From contig NZ_CP078145.1 in assembly GCF_019222765.1 (NCBI RefSeq), positions 3,348,001-3,412,000 of the forward strand: a DNA stretch of 64,000 nt, written 5' to 3'. The stretch's first letter is position 1. Every line of letters starts with the position of its first letter. The position numbers and the translations under genes are program-made. Positions 52,568 through 60,698 of this stretch are shown piece after piece. The notes beneath the pieces are model-generated. The model was not told the DNA's origin, searched no databases, and worked only from the letters and a program-made list of their open reading frames with translations. This stretch comes from Nocardia iowensis (lineage in GTDB: Bacteria; Actinomycetota; Actinomycetes; Mycobacteriales; Mycobacteriaceae).

Positions 52568-53494
52568 ATGACGCGGCATAGCGGCCAGCGGGCCGAGGGG
52601 AAAACCATTCTGGTTACCGGCGCCAACGCGGGCATCGGGTATTTCGTCGCCGAGCAACTCGCGGCCAACGGTGCCACCGTGGTGCTTGGCTGCCGTGACA
52701 CCGCCAAGGGCGACGTCGCGGTGCGCGCGATCCGGGCCCAGGTTCCCGGCGCTCAGCTGCGGTGCGTGCGTTTGGATCTGGCTGACCTGTCCTCCCTGAC
52801 CGCGACAGTGGACGCCCTCGATGCCGACAGGCTGGACGCGGTCGTGCTCAATGCCGGGGTCCTGCTGTCGGGTCCCGATCGCCGCGTGAGTGCTCAGGGA
52901 CACGAATTGATGTTCGCGACAAACCATCTCGGGCATTTCGCGCTGGTCGCTCATCTGGCGCCGATACTGACCGCCACCACGAACAGCCGGGTGATCACGG
53001 TGGGCAGCTTTGCCGCGCGGTCGGAGCGACTGGATCTCACCGATCTGCAATCCGAACACGACTATCGGCCCAAGCGCAGCTACGGGCGCTCGAAGCTGGC
53101 CCAGATGCTGTTCGGTTTAGAACTGGACCGCCGCCTGCACGCACACGGTGCCGACACCGCCAGCATTGTCGTCCACCCCGGCGGCGCCATGGACTCACTG
53201 ACCCCGTCGCGACCACCGCTATTCGTTCGCACCACCGCCCAGCGCCTGCGCGGGCTGCCCGCAAGTGTTGTGCTGCACGGCAAACACGCAGCGGCCGCAA
53301 CCATTGTCCGAGCCATTCTGGACACTGAGATCACCGGTGGACAACTTTGGGGGCCAAGGGTTTTCGGTCTCCGTGGACAACCGCACCAGGAAACACCGCA
53401 TGCGCATATGACCGACCTCGACACCGCCGCTGAACTATGGGCCGCTAGTTCGGAACTCACAGGCGTCGATCCGCTCGTGCGTCCGTCTTTCTAG
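52568..53494 (+). CDS. SDR-family oxidoreductase (retinol-dehydrogenase-like)
   Basis: 308 residues. TGANAGIG (cofactor loop), VVLNAGVLL (NAG), and YGRSKLAQML (YxxxK) are intact; the long C-terminal part and HLGHFALVAHL are typical of the RDH-like group that reduces or oxidises retinoid-like or lipid substrates. ATG 52568 was chosen to give the usual distance to TGANAGIG; the ribosome site is weak. Its last four bases overlap the convergent hydrolase gene. Confidence 0.9.
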   Translation: MTRHSGQRAEGKTILVTGANAGIGYFVAEQLAANGATVVLGCRDTAKGDVAVRAIRAQVPGAQLRCVRLDLADLSSLTATVDALDADRLDAVVLNAGVLLSGPDRRVSAQGHELMFATNHLGHFALVAHLAPILTATTNSRVITVGSFAARSERLDLTDLQSEHDYRPKRSYGRSKLAQMLFGLELDRRLHAHGADTASIVVHPGGAMDSLTPSRPPLFVRTTAQRLRGLPASVVLHGKHAAAATIVRAILDTEITGGQLWGPRVFGLRGQPHQETPHAHMTDLDTAAELWAASSELTGVDPLVRPSF

Positions 53495-54492
53495 GAACCT
53501 GTCAAGATCTGGGCTTCGGGGGCGGCCGAAACCGCTTCTGTGACGGCGGTTTGCGCGGTGGCGGCGTCGGTGGCGGGTGCGTGGGCGGGGTAGTAGTCGG
53601 CGGTTCTGGTGCCGGTGAAATAGTCGGTGGTCCAACCGACCGCGAGGGTTTGCAGGGTCGAGATGTTCACCGATTTCGGGTTGCCGCACAACAGGTTTCC
53701 CAGCGTGTCGCCGCTGGCGCCTTCCGCGTCGGTGTGCACGCCGGTGCCGATGCGGACGCCGAGGTATCGACGGTGCAGCAGTCGCTGGACGGCCGCGGTG
53801 CCGACACCGAAGAGATTGCATTGGGAGGGTTTCGCGGCGATATCGAGAATCGGTAGGTCGGTGTGGTCGAGGTCGGCAAGGGCTTGGTCGGTGTTGTCGC
53901 CGAGGAACGATTTCACAGGATCGAGCAGGACGAGTCCGCGTAAGTCGGCGAAGGCGGCGGGGTGGTCGGCGTGTAGCCGGTGTGCGACATATTCGACGGC
54001 CTCGGCTCCCGCGGAGTGCCCGACGAACACGGTCTCCTGCGGCAGCCGCAGATCCGGCCGGTTCGCCGCGGCCGTAGCCGCGGCGAAGCTGCGCGCCAGG
54101 GGACTGGTGGGTCCGGCGGCGGTGGCGAACAGTCCGGCGATGTTGTCGAGGAAGCCGGTGTTGTCGCCGAGATTCTGCAGGGTGCAACCGGCCGGATCGA
54201 GGAACGGCAAGGCGGGCGCGAACACGACGTATCCGGCAGCGGCGAAATGCTCGGCGAGGCTGGCCACATTCGCGTTGCTTCGGGCGAAACCGTGTTGCAG
54301 CCAGACCAGGCCATGGGCGGCCCCATCGGGCAGGTACCAGTCGGCGTTCCGGTGCCGGATGGCACCCGCACAGGCGATGTCGACGGTGTCCGGCACCCGC
54401 TCGGGTTCGGCGTGTGCGATCGGTGTCGCGGTGGTCGCCGCGGCGCAGGCGGCGGCAAACATGGCAGTGAGCACGAGGCTCCGTAGGTTCAT
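53491..54492 (-). CDS. Exported alpha/beta hydrolase (chlorophyllase/PHB-depolymerase-like)
   Basis: 333 residues. Signal peptide NLRSLVLTAMFAAACAAA with cleavage near AHA-EP (residue 30). LVWLQHGFARSNAN supplies the oxyanion region, FVGHSAGAEAVEYV the nucleophile (GHSAG), and an Asp/His pair lies further on. Five cysteines in the mature part. AGGAG lies 6 bases before ATG 54492. Convergent with the SDR by a 4-base overlap. Substrate probably an ester or lipid. Confidence 0.85.
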   Translation of the reverse strand: MNLRSLVLTAMFAAACAAATTATPIAHAEPERVPDTVDIACAGAIRHRNADWYLPDGAAHGLVWLQHGFARSNANVASLAEHFAAAGYVVFAPALPFLDPAGCTLQNLGDNTGFLDNIAGLFATAAGPTSPLARSFAAATAAANRPDLRLPQETVFVGHSAGAEAVEYVAHRLHADHPAAFADLRGLVLLDPVKSFLGDNTDQALADLDHTDLPILDIAAKPSQCNLFGVGTAAVQRLLHRRYLGVRIGTGVHTDAEGASGDTLGNLLCGNPKSVNISTLQTLAVGWTTDYFTGTRTADYYPAHAPATDAATAQTAVTEAVSAAPEAQILTGS

Positions 54493-54622
54493 CGTCACTC
54501 CTGTGCGGAAACACGCTGCTCCGTGCGGGAGCGCGAGCTAACTGGTCATATGACCAATTGAGACCCGCTGACCGAGGGCTGTCAAACGGTAGGCCACAGA
54601 TCACACAGGCGGACGGTCGTGG

Positions 54623-55216
54623 TTACGGCGTTTTGTCCGATGACATCGTGTGAACAGCGATCCGCCAGTCGGCGAGCAACTTGTCACGATGATTGGTACT
54701 GAGGATTGTCGTCAGGGCCAGGCCGCGAAAGTAGGTGAGGGTCATTTCGAAGATCGTGTCGAAGTTTTCGGGTGTGGCCTCGGTATTGGCCACGATGGTC
54801 GCGCGAATGTTGCCGTGTAGTTCTCGCTGGTAGCGCAGCAGCGCTTCGCGGAGGTCGGTATCGGTTCGTGCGGCTACCCACAGCTCGAGTACCGCGCCGA
54901 ACAGCGGGGTCGCGAAGATGTGCCAGAGGGCGTCGATCCAGTCGTCCTCGGCGGCTTTCGCTTCCGCGTTGTCGATGGCCTCGCGCATCTGTTGGTCGGA
55001 GAGATGGCGTACGGCGTCGACGAGCAGGTGGGCCTTGTTCGGGTACTGGTGCAACAGGGCGCCGCGGGAAATCTCGGCGCGCGCCTGGATGGCCCCGATG
55101 CTGGTCGCGGCGTAGCCGTCCTCGATGAGGGAGTCGACCGCGGCGCGCAGGATGCGCTCGCGGGTCTGGTGGCTGCGTGCCGCGTCGCTGTGTCGACGTC
55201 CTTCCGTGCGTGCCAT
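54623..55216 (-). CDS. TetR-family transcriptional repressor
   Basis: 197 residues. HTH: RERILRAAVDSLIEDGYAAT, then SIGAIQARAEISRGALLHQY at residues 20-60. The C-terminal domain is all-helical. A perfect-looking 18-bp operator (55242-55259) lies 26 bases before its start, between it and the divergent crotonase, so it probably regulates both. Ligand may be an acyl-CoA, by analogy with FadR-like TetR proteins beside crotonases. Confidence 0.92.
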   Translation of the reverse strand: MARTEGRRHSDAARSHQTRERILRAAVDSLIEDGYAATSIGAIQARAEISRGALLHQYPNKAHLLVDAVRHLSDQQMREAIDNAEAKAAEDDWIDALWHIFATPLFGAVLELWVAARTDTDLREALLRYQRELHGNIRATIVANTEATPENFDTIFEMTLTYFRGLALTTILSTNHRDKLLADWRIAVHTMSSDKTP

Positions 55217-55241
55217 GGCTGCATCATCGCAGGTATTGACA

Positions 55242-55259
55242 ACAGTACGATCGGACTGT
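55242..55259. promoter_or_regulatory. TetR operator between TetR and crotonase genes
   Basis: ACAGTACGATCGGACTGT reads almost identically on both strands (ACAGT/ACTGT arms, CGATCG core; one mismatched pair), overlapping a likely -35 TTGACA on the TetR-crotonase interval (55236-55241). Confidence 0.65.
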
Positions 55260-55381
55260 TTCACTTTGCGGGTCGCCGCAGCCGCCGGGCGGGGCTGCGC
55301 CGTGATCGACAGGCACGTCGAAGGTGTCGTCGGCAATCGCGGACTCGACCCACTCGGACCGCCCGGATGGAAGTAGGTTTC

Positions 55382-56185
55382 ATGTCCACCGACACCGTTC
55401 TCATCGAGCGTGCCGGGCCGGTCACGCTGATCGGCATCAATCGGCCGCAGGCCCGCAACGCAGTCGACGGTCCGACGGCCGCGGCACTCGCCACCGCCTT
55501 CCGTGACTTCGACGCCGACCCCGATTCGGCCGTCGCCGTGCTGCACGGCGTAGGCGGAACATTCTGTGCCGGAGCAGATCTCAAGGCACTCGGCACCGAG
55601 CGTGGCAATCGGACCGACCACGACGGCGACGGTCCGATGGGTCCGACGCGCATGCGACTTGGGAAACCGGTCATCGCGGCGATCTCCGGATACGCCGTCG
55701 CGGGCGGTATCGAACTGGCCGTATGGGCCGACTTACGGGTGGCCGAGGAGGACGCCGTGCTCGGCGTGTTCTGCCGCCGCTGGGGTGTCCCGTTGATCGA
55801 CGGCGGCACCGTCCGGCTGCCCCGGCTCATCGGAGCGAGTCACGCCATGGACCTGATTCTGACCGGCCGCCCCGTCGACGCCACGGAAGCGCACCGGATC
55901 GGCCTGGTCAACCGGATCGTGCCACACGGGCAGGCCCTGGCCGCGGCCCGCGATCTCGCGCACGAGCTCACCCGATTCCCTCAGACCTGTCTGCGCCAGG
56001 ACCGGCTTTCCCTGCTCGAACAGGACGGTCTCACCGAAACTGCTGCTCTGGCAACCGAATTCGAGCACGGTAAATCCGCATTCCTGGAGAGTCTGGCCGG
56101 TGCCGCGCGATTCGCCGCAGGCGCGGGACGGCACGGCGATTTCACGAAACTCGCCCCCGACCCTGCGGAAGGGCCGTCCTCCTGA
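55382..56185 (+). CDS. Enoyl-CoA hydratase/isomerase (crotonase) family protein
   Basis: 267 residues. RPQARNAVDGPTAA, FCAGADLKAL (oxyanion), ISGYAVAGGIELAVWADLR and RWGVPLIDGGTVRLPRLIG are intact. It is a paralogue of the crotonase at 15465. GGAAGTAGG precedes ATG 55382. Divergent from the TetR gene; probably part of a fatty acid or branched acyl-CoA breakdown step. Confidence 0.93.
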   Translation: MSTDTVLIERAGPVTLIGINRPQARNAVDGPTAAALATAFRDFDADPDSAVAVLHGVGGTFCAGADLKALGTERGNRTDHDGDGPMGPTRMRLGKPVIAAISGYAVAGGIELAVWADLRVAEEDAVLGVFCRRWGVPLIDGGTVRLPRLIGASHAMDLILTGRPVDATEAHRIGLVNRIVPHGQALAAARDLAHELTRFPQTCLRQDRLSLLEQDGLTETAALATEFEHGKSAFLESLAGAARFAAGAGRHGDFTKLAPDPAEGPSS

Positions 56186-56494
56186 CGTGAGCATCACCGG
56201 CAGGTAAGACCGCGATCGGCATCGGCGCTGCCGTTCCCCCGAGCTCTGCATCGGCCGCGGTATGCAGTGCCGAAAGCCCTTGCGCTGCAGTGGAGGCATC
56301 GTCGTGGAGACAGCAGTGACATTCGTCATCGTCCACCGCACACATCGGTATCTACCAGGCCAGCGGCCCGGCTGCGACAGTCAGCAGTGTCATCGACCAT
56401 CGGGCGCTCGCGGGGTTTCGACAGCACAGGAAAGGCTCCAACCTCACCGGCCACTGAAACCGGGCAGCCCTCATCTACACGAGATTGGAACGCC
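56186..56494. other. Intergenic region, no gene
   Basis: 309 bases. Open frames here lack ribosome sites and do not resemble proteins. Presumed promoter of the hydrolase gene lies within; no clear operator. Confidence 0.4.
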
Positions 56495-57310
56495 ATGCAG
56501 ATGCTCGTCCGACTCCGAAACGTCGCCACGGCTCTCGTCGCGACAGCCGTGCTGGCAACCGCCGGGTGCGGTAGTGACACCGAGTCCACCTCGGAACCAG
56601 CCGAGAACAAAGCCGCCGCAAAGCCCGCGATCGTGCTGGTTCATGGCTCGTTCTCGGACAGCTCCAGCTGGGACACCGTCGCGAAAAACCTGCGCGGTCA
56701 GGGCTATCAGGTGGTTCAGCCCGACAATCCGCTGCGGGGCCCCGCGGCCGACGCGGCCGCCGTCACCAAAGCTATCGAAGGGATCGCCGGACCGGTCGTC
56801 CTGGTCGGGCACTCCTACGGTGGGGCGGTGATCAGCAATATCCACCGCCCGAACGTCAAGGCCGAGGTATTCGTCGCGGCCTTCGCACCAGAAAAGGGGG
56901 AATCGGTGCTGGCCCTCAGTGATCCCGGTCGTTATCCGGGCAGCAAGATCGAAACGGCGCTGCGGATCCAGCCCACCGAGAAGGGGGCGGAGGTGACAAT
57001 GGCACCGGAACGGTTCGGCGAGGTCTTCGCGCAGGACGTCAGCGCCGATGTCGCAGCACGACTCGCGGCCAGCCAGCGCCCCACCTCCGCGGCCGCGAAT
57101 GCCGAGCCGAGCGGCGACCCGTCGTGGGCCAAGGTGCCGTCCTGGTACCTGATTTCGACCGACGACCTGACCTTTCCCCCCGCATCGCAACGCTTCCAGG
57201 CCGACCGCATGCGGGCACAGATCAGCGAAGTGAAATCCTCGCACGCCTCGCCGGTGTCCCACCCGGATGAGGTGGTCGCGACCATCACTGCCGCGGCAAG
57301 CAGCTCCTGA
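56495..57310 (+). CDS. Exported alpha/beta hydrolase, probable lipoprotein
   Basis: 271 residues. Signal peptide ending LATAGC, where Cys near residue 25 could be lipid-modified (the -3 position Thr is not ideal). AIVLVHGSFSDSSSWD is the oxyanion loop, LVGHSYGGAVI the nucleophile elbow, and HASPVSHPDEV provides the C-terminal His. It resembles esterases of the salicylate/methyl-ester-hydrolase group. GGAA precedes the ATG. Substrate unknown. Confidence 0.85.
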   Translation: MQMLVRLRNVATALVATAVLATAGCGSDTESTSEPAENKAAAKPAIVLVHGSFSDSSSWDTVAKNLRGQGYQVVQPDNPLRGPAADAAAVTKAIEGIAGPVVLVGHSYGGAVISNIHRPNVKAEVFVAAFAPEKGESVLALSDPGRYPGSKIETALRIQPTEKGAEVTMAPERFGEVFAQDVSADVAARLAASQRPTSAAANAEPSGDPSWAKVPSWYLISTDDLTFPPASQRFQADRMRAQISEVKSSHASPVSHPDEVVATITAAASSS

Positions 57311-57416
57311 CCGGAATGCAGTTCGGAACCTCGGCAGCGACCGGGAACGAGTGGCGACAAATGAGCCGAATGTCGCTACTCGGTCCCGGCTTTCGCCGTG
57401 CTGACCGATCTCGCTA

Positions 57417-58022
57417 TTACAGCCAACCGGCGTGGCGGGCGATGCGGATCGCGTCGATACGATTGCGGCCGCCGATTTTGATGATCGCGTTCGACAGGTA
57501 GTTGCGCACGGTCGCAGCTGAGAGGAACAGCGTTCGCGCGATTTCGTCGGTGCTGATACCGGTCTCGGCGGCCCGGAGCACATCGGCCTCGCGGTGGGTG
57601 AGGGGACTGGTGCCGGTTTCGAGCGCCGCGGCGACCAGGTCCGCATCGATCACGCGCTCACCGGCGACGACCCGGCGGATGCTGTCGGCAAGCGTCTGTG
57701 CGGGTGCGTCTTTGACGACGAAGCCGCGCACATGCGCCTGCAAGGCGCGCAGTAGATATCCCGGTTGACTGAGCCCGGTCAAGATGAGCACCTGGCACTG
57801 GGGAACCTGTTCGTGGACACGTTCGGCGGCGCTGATGCCATCGAGGCCCGGCATGTCGATGTCCAACAGTGCGACATCGGGTCGCGTGCGCACGATTTCG
57901 TCGACGACGAGGTCACCGCGATCGAGTTCGGCGATCACGTCGATATCGTCCTCGCGGGACAGCAATGCCACAAGCGCGCCGCGGATCATGTGCATGTCTT
58001 CGGCGACCAGCACACGAATCAT
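57417..58022 (-). CDS. NarL/LuxR-family response regulator
   Basis: 201 residues. Receiver domain with phospho-acceptor Asp in DVALLDIDMPGLDG (residue 54), conserved Lys in GFVVKDAPA, and acidic pair near residues 8-9. C-terminal LuxR HTH: LTHREADVLRAAETGISTDE then LSAATVRNYLSNAIIKIG. Last gene of a leftward three-gene unit; its start overlaps the kinase stop (ATGA). It probably controls a nearby target, most likely the divergent dpg operon. Confidence 0.94.
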   Translation of the reverse strand: MIRVLVAEDMHMIRGALVALLSREDDIDVIAELDRGDLVVDEIVRTRPDVALLDIDMPGLDGISAAERVHEQVPQCQVLILTGLSQPGYLLRALQAHVRGFVVKDAPAQTLADSIRRVVAGERVIDADLVAAALETGTSPLTHREADVLRAAETGISTDEIARTLFLSAATVRNYLSNAIIKIGGRNRIDAIRIARHAGWL

Positions 58023-59164
58023 CGTGTCACCTCCGGTATTTCGATGCGCAGCCGGAATTTGCCGTCCCTGCTCTGCCGCGCGGACAAGGTACCGGACAGC
58101 GCGGCGGCCCGCTCCGCGAGGCCGGACAGGCCATTGCCCGCACCCGTTTTCTTGTGCGCGCCGTCGTTGACAATTTCCAGAAATACCTTGCCGCCGTTAC
58201 ATCCGGCGACTATCGAGCAGGTGCGCGCGGCACTGTGCCGCAGCACGTTGGTGACGCCTTCGCGGGTTCCCCAGGCGAGCACGTCATCGACTTCGGCCGC
58301 CAGCTGTGGCAGGTCGATGTGGTGGTGGGTGGCGATGCCGGCGGCGGAAAGGAGCGCGGTGGCCCCCGCCGCCTCGGCTTCCAGCGAAACGGTGTGTTCG
58401 CCGAGGGTGACCCTGCGCATCGCCTGCAGGGTGTCGCGAGCGAGCATGGCGACGCCTCGAATCTCCGATCTCGCTGCGTCGGGATCGCTCGCCAGCAATG
58501 CGGCAGCCAGGTCACCTTTCAACGACACCGCCGAGAGGCTTTGACCGAGTAGGTCGTGCAGATCTCGGGATACCCGCAGCCGCTCGCGTTCGGCCGCCTG
58601 TTCGGCCAGATCGGTCCTTGTGCGGTCGAGCTGGTCAACGGCGCGCACCAGCACGGCCACGCCGACGAGGCACGCGGAGAGCACGGTGAACACGACCACC
58701 ACCTCGATGGCATCCGCGGTCATCAGCCAGGGGTCGACACGGTCGGAGTCGACCAGTCTGCCCGCTGCGGTTCCGATGATCGGCAGTGTCACCAGGATGA
58801 GCCGGACCCACCCACGGAACAGCAGTGCGGCCGATGCGATGAAGAACACCTGGGTGATGCCCCACGCCACCGGAAACCAGAACGTCGGAACGTATACGAG
58901 CGCGGTCAGCAGCAGGAATGTCGCGGGCCAGAAGCGTGGGCGTCCGTTCGGGATCGTGCCGAACACATGGTGCAGGTGGACCAAGACCGTGGCGGCAGCG
59001 ACAACCCACAACAGAACCGCGACGCCGAATTGGTCGGGTCCCTGTGCCGGTGCCTGCGACGGCGCCAAAGCGCCCGTCGCACAGGTGGTTCCGACCAGGA
59101 GCACACGCGCGTGCCGGACCGTCACCAGCCACGGTCCGCTGAGGGGTCGCGATGCCTCATTCAT
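58019..59164 (-). CDS. Membrane sensor histidine kinase (HisKA_3/DesK-like)
   Basis: 381 residues. Five or six hydrophobic N-terminal segments (residues 10-160), a coiled linker, then the HisKA_3 box RVSRDLHDLLGQSLSAVSLK with the phospho-accepting His, N-box REGVTNVLRHSA and G-box GAGNGLSGLAER. All catalytic elements are present. AGGGAGCA precedes ATG 59164. It overlaps both neighbours by four bases. Cognate regulator is the next gene. Confidence 0.94.
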   Translation of the reverse strand: MNEASRPLSGPWLVTVRHARVLLVGTTCATGALAPSQAPAQGPDQFGVAVLLWVVAAATVLVHLHHVFGTIPNGRPRFWPATFLLLTALVYVPTFWFPVAWGITQVFFIASAALLFRGWVRLILVTLPIIGTAAGRLVDSDRVDPWLMTADAIEVVVVFTVLSACLVGVAVLVRAVDQLDRTRTDLAEQAAERERLRVSRDLHDLLGQSLSAVSLKGDLAAALLASDPDAARSEIRGVAMLARDTLQAMRRVTLGEHTVSLEAEAAGATALLSAAGIATHHHIDLPQLAAEVDDVLAWGTREGVTNVLRHSAARTCSIVAGCNGGKVFLEIVNDGAHKKTGAGNGLSGLAERAAALSGTLSARQSRDGKFRLRIEIPEVTR

Positions 59165-60249
59165 GCGCTGCTCCCTGAACTCGGTACGAGCGTATCGATG
59201 TGGCACTCGAGCACCCAGTCGCCGTCGACCCTGCGAACGGCGAGCACCACTGGTCCGGCTGCCCCGTCGCGGAGCAGCCGTGCCAGCACGGCGCGTAGGG
59301 CGGCACGCAGCGATTCGTCCGCCTTCTCCGGCAGCCCAGTGGCGGGAAGCTCGACCCGGGCTTCGATCCCCGCCGCAGCGAGAAGTGCCGACGCGGAGGT
59401 GATTTCGTGCGGGAACGCGGGATGTTGGAAACCGCGGATCAGTTGGCGGGCCTCGGCCAGCCCGTGACGCGAGACATCGACCAGCGCTTCGAGTTCGGTG
59501 CGAGCCGACGCGCGATCGCCGCGTGCGGTGAACTCTTCCGCATGACTCGCGCAGGCGGTGATCTCCACCAGCGCTCGCTGCACCGTCCGCGCCAGTTCAC
59601 CATCGATGCGTAGTCGTTCCCTGGCGACTGCCCGCTCGGAGAGAGCCGCCCCGGCATCGAGCAGCCTGCGCAAGGCGACGACCATCCACACCAGTGTGTA
59701 TACCGCGATGACTCGCATCCCGGTCGTCACCGCCAACCACAGCGCGTGCTGCTCGGTTGCGCCGAGCAGCAGTGCCAACGGCGCCGTGGCAGCGACGAGG
59801 ATCAGCGAGATCGGCACCGCGAGGATCGGCCGCAGCGTCAGGGCGACAACCACGGCGACGATGTGCACGGTGTTCAGCCAGGAAACGCCGAGCACCGGCG
59901 TCGCGCCGAGCACCAGCGCGGCCAGTACCGCCGCCGTGTACGACGCGCCGGGCGGAATGGTGTCACGCATGGCAAAGGCTATGTGCCGCAGATAGATCGG
60001 CAGGCACACGGCCAGTAGAACGGCGGTCGCGCCGACATCGGCCCTAGGGTCGGCGCCACTGCTGGTCACCGTCGCGAGCAGGGCTAGTAACGCGAGCGAC
60101 AGGGCGGCCACGACAGTACCCGCCGCGGCCACATCCACGATGTCGCGCGGCATGCATGCAGACAGGCGCCGCAATGCCCCCGGTGTGGCTCCGATCCGCT
60201 CGGGTCGGACCGCGCTCGGTGTCGGCGCACGCTCCACTGTGATCGTCAC
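59161..60249 (-). CDS. Membrane histidine-kinase-like protein lacking the catalytic His (pseudokinase)
   Basis: 362 residues from GTG 60249 (GTG 60252 is also possible). Six hydrophobic segments in the first 200 residues. The following helix RERLRIDGELARTVQRALVE aligns with the HisKA_3 box, but the His is replaced (ELAR instead of ELHD), and the C-terminal region has no recognisable N- or G-box. It cannot autophosphorylate by itself and probably forms a complex with the kinase encoded next, with which it overlaps by ATGA. First gene of the leftward operon, divergent from dpgA. Confidence 0.85.
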   Translation of the reverse strand: MTITVERAPTPSAVRPERIGATPGALRRLSACMPRDIVDVAAAGTVVAALSLALLALLATVTSSGADPRADVGATAVLLAVCLPIYLRHIAFAMRDTIPPGASYTAAVLAALVLGATPVLGVSWLNTVHIVAVVVALTLRPILAVPISLILVAATAPLALLLGATEQHALWLAVTTGMRVIAVYTLVWMVVALRRLLDAGAALSERAVARERLRIDGELARTVQRALVEITACASHAEEFTARGDRASARTELEALVDVSRHGLAEARQLIRGFQHPAFPHEITSASALLAAAGIEARVELPATGLPEKADESLRAALRAVLARLLRDGAAGPVVLAVRRVDGDWVLECHIDTLVPSSGSSA

Positions 60250-60599
60250 CACCCCCCTCAGTGTTCCCCTGTCGCGGATACTCCACGAGTGACAAATGCG
60301 GACGTTTACCAATGATATTTATAATCGAAAGCTGTCGACATCCACTCTAGTGACATTTCGGACCGGATGTGATTGTCGATCTTGTGGCCTCGAACGAGGC
60401 CTGTGTGCTGCAGTTTGCCCCCGGCACTGGGGGCTCGCGCAAACATCTGCCGCGACGTAGCTTGAAATTGGTTTCAGGTCTTCGCGTGTACCGAATATCT
60501 CGGTGCGGAGACCGACGGGGGTATCAAGCGACAACAGCCATATTGGGCGCACGTTCAGTTGTGCGCACTGCCCGACTTTGCTCTAGGGAGGGAGCAGGC
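60250..60599. promoter_or_regulatory. Divergent regulatory region between kinase operon and dpg operon
   Basis: 350 bases. An A+T-rich block (60303-60345) is the likeliest promoter area. GGCCTCG-AA-CGAGGCC (60386-60401) is a perfect palindrome, GCCCCC/GGGGGC (60417-60434) a perfect 6-bp hairpin with 6-base loop, and GCGCAC-n8-GTGCGC (60547-60566) a perfect inverted repeat 34 bases before the leader ORF. Any of these could be the response-regulator site. Confidence 0.5.
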
Positions 60600-60698
60600 A
60601 TGATACGAAGACTTCGTTCTTCGGCCGATTGGACCGCGGCAAACCGTGACCGGTGCCGCGCGCGGCGCCTACCGCAATACCTCGGATTTCGCCGATGA
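60600..60698 (+). CDS. Short Arg-rich leader ORF coupled to dpgA
   Basis: 32 codons: MIRRLRSSADWTAANRDRC then 13 more, ten residues Arg and one Trp. GGGAGGGAGCAGG lies just before ATG 60600, the best ribosome site in this region. Its TGA (60696-60698) overlaps the dpgA ATG (60695) as ATGA. dpgA lacks its own site, so translation of dpgA probably depends on this ORF. Whether the peptide itself has a role is unknown. Confidence 0.6.
   Translation: MIRRLRSSADWTAANRDRCRARRLPQYLGFRR

Noticed and set aside
60369..60599. Upstream extension of the leader ORF frame
   Set aside because: The open frame extends upstream but passes through the palindromic promoter region and has no ribosome site; the strong site is at ATG 60600.
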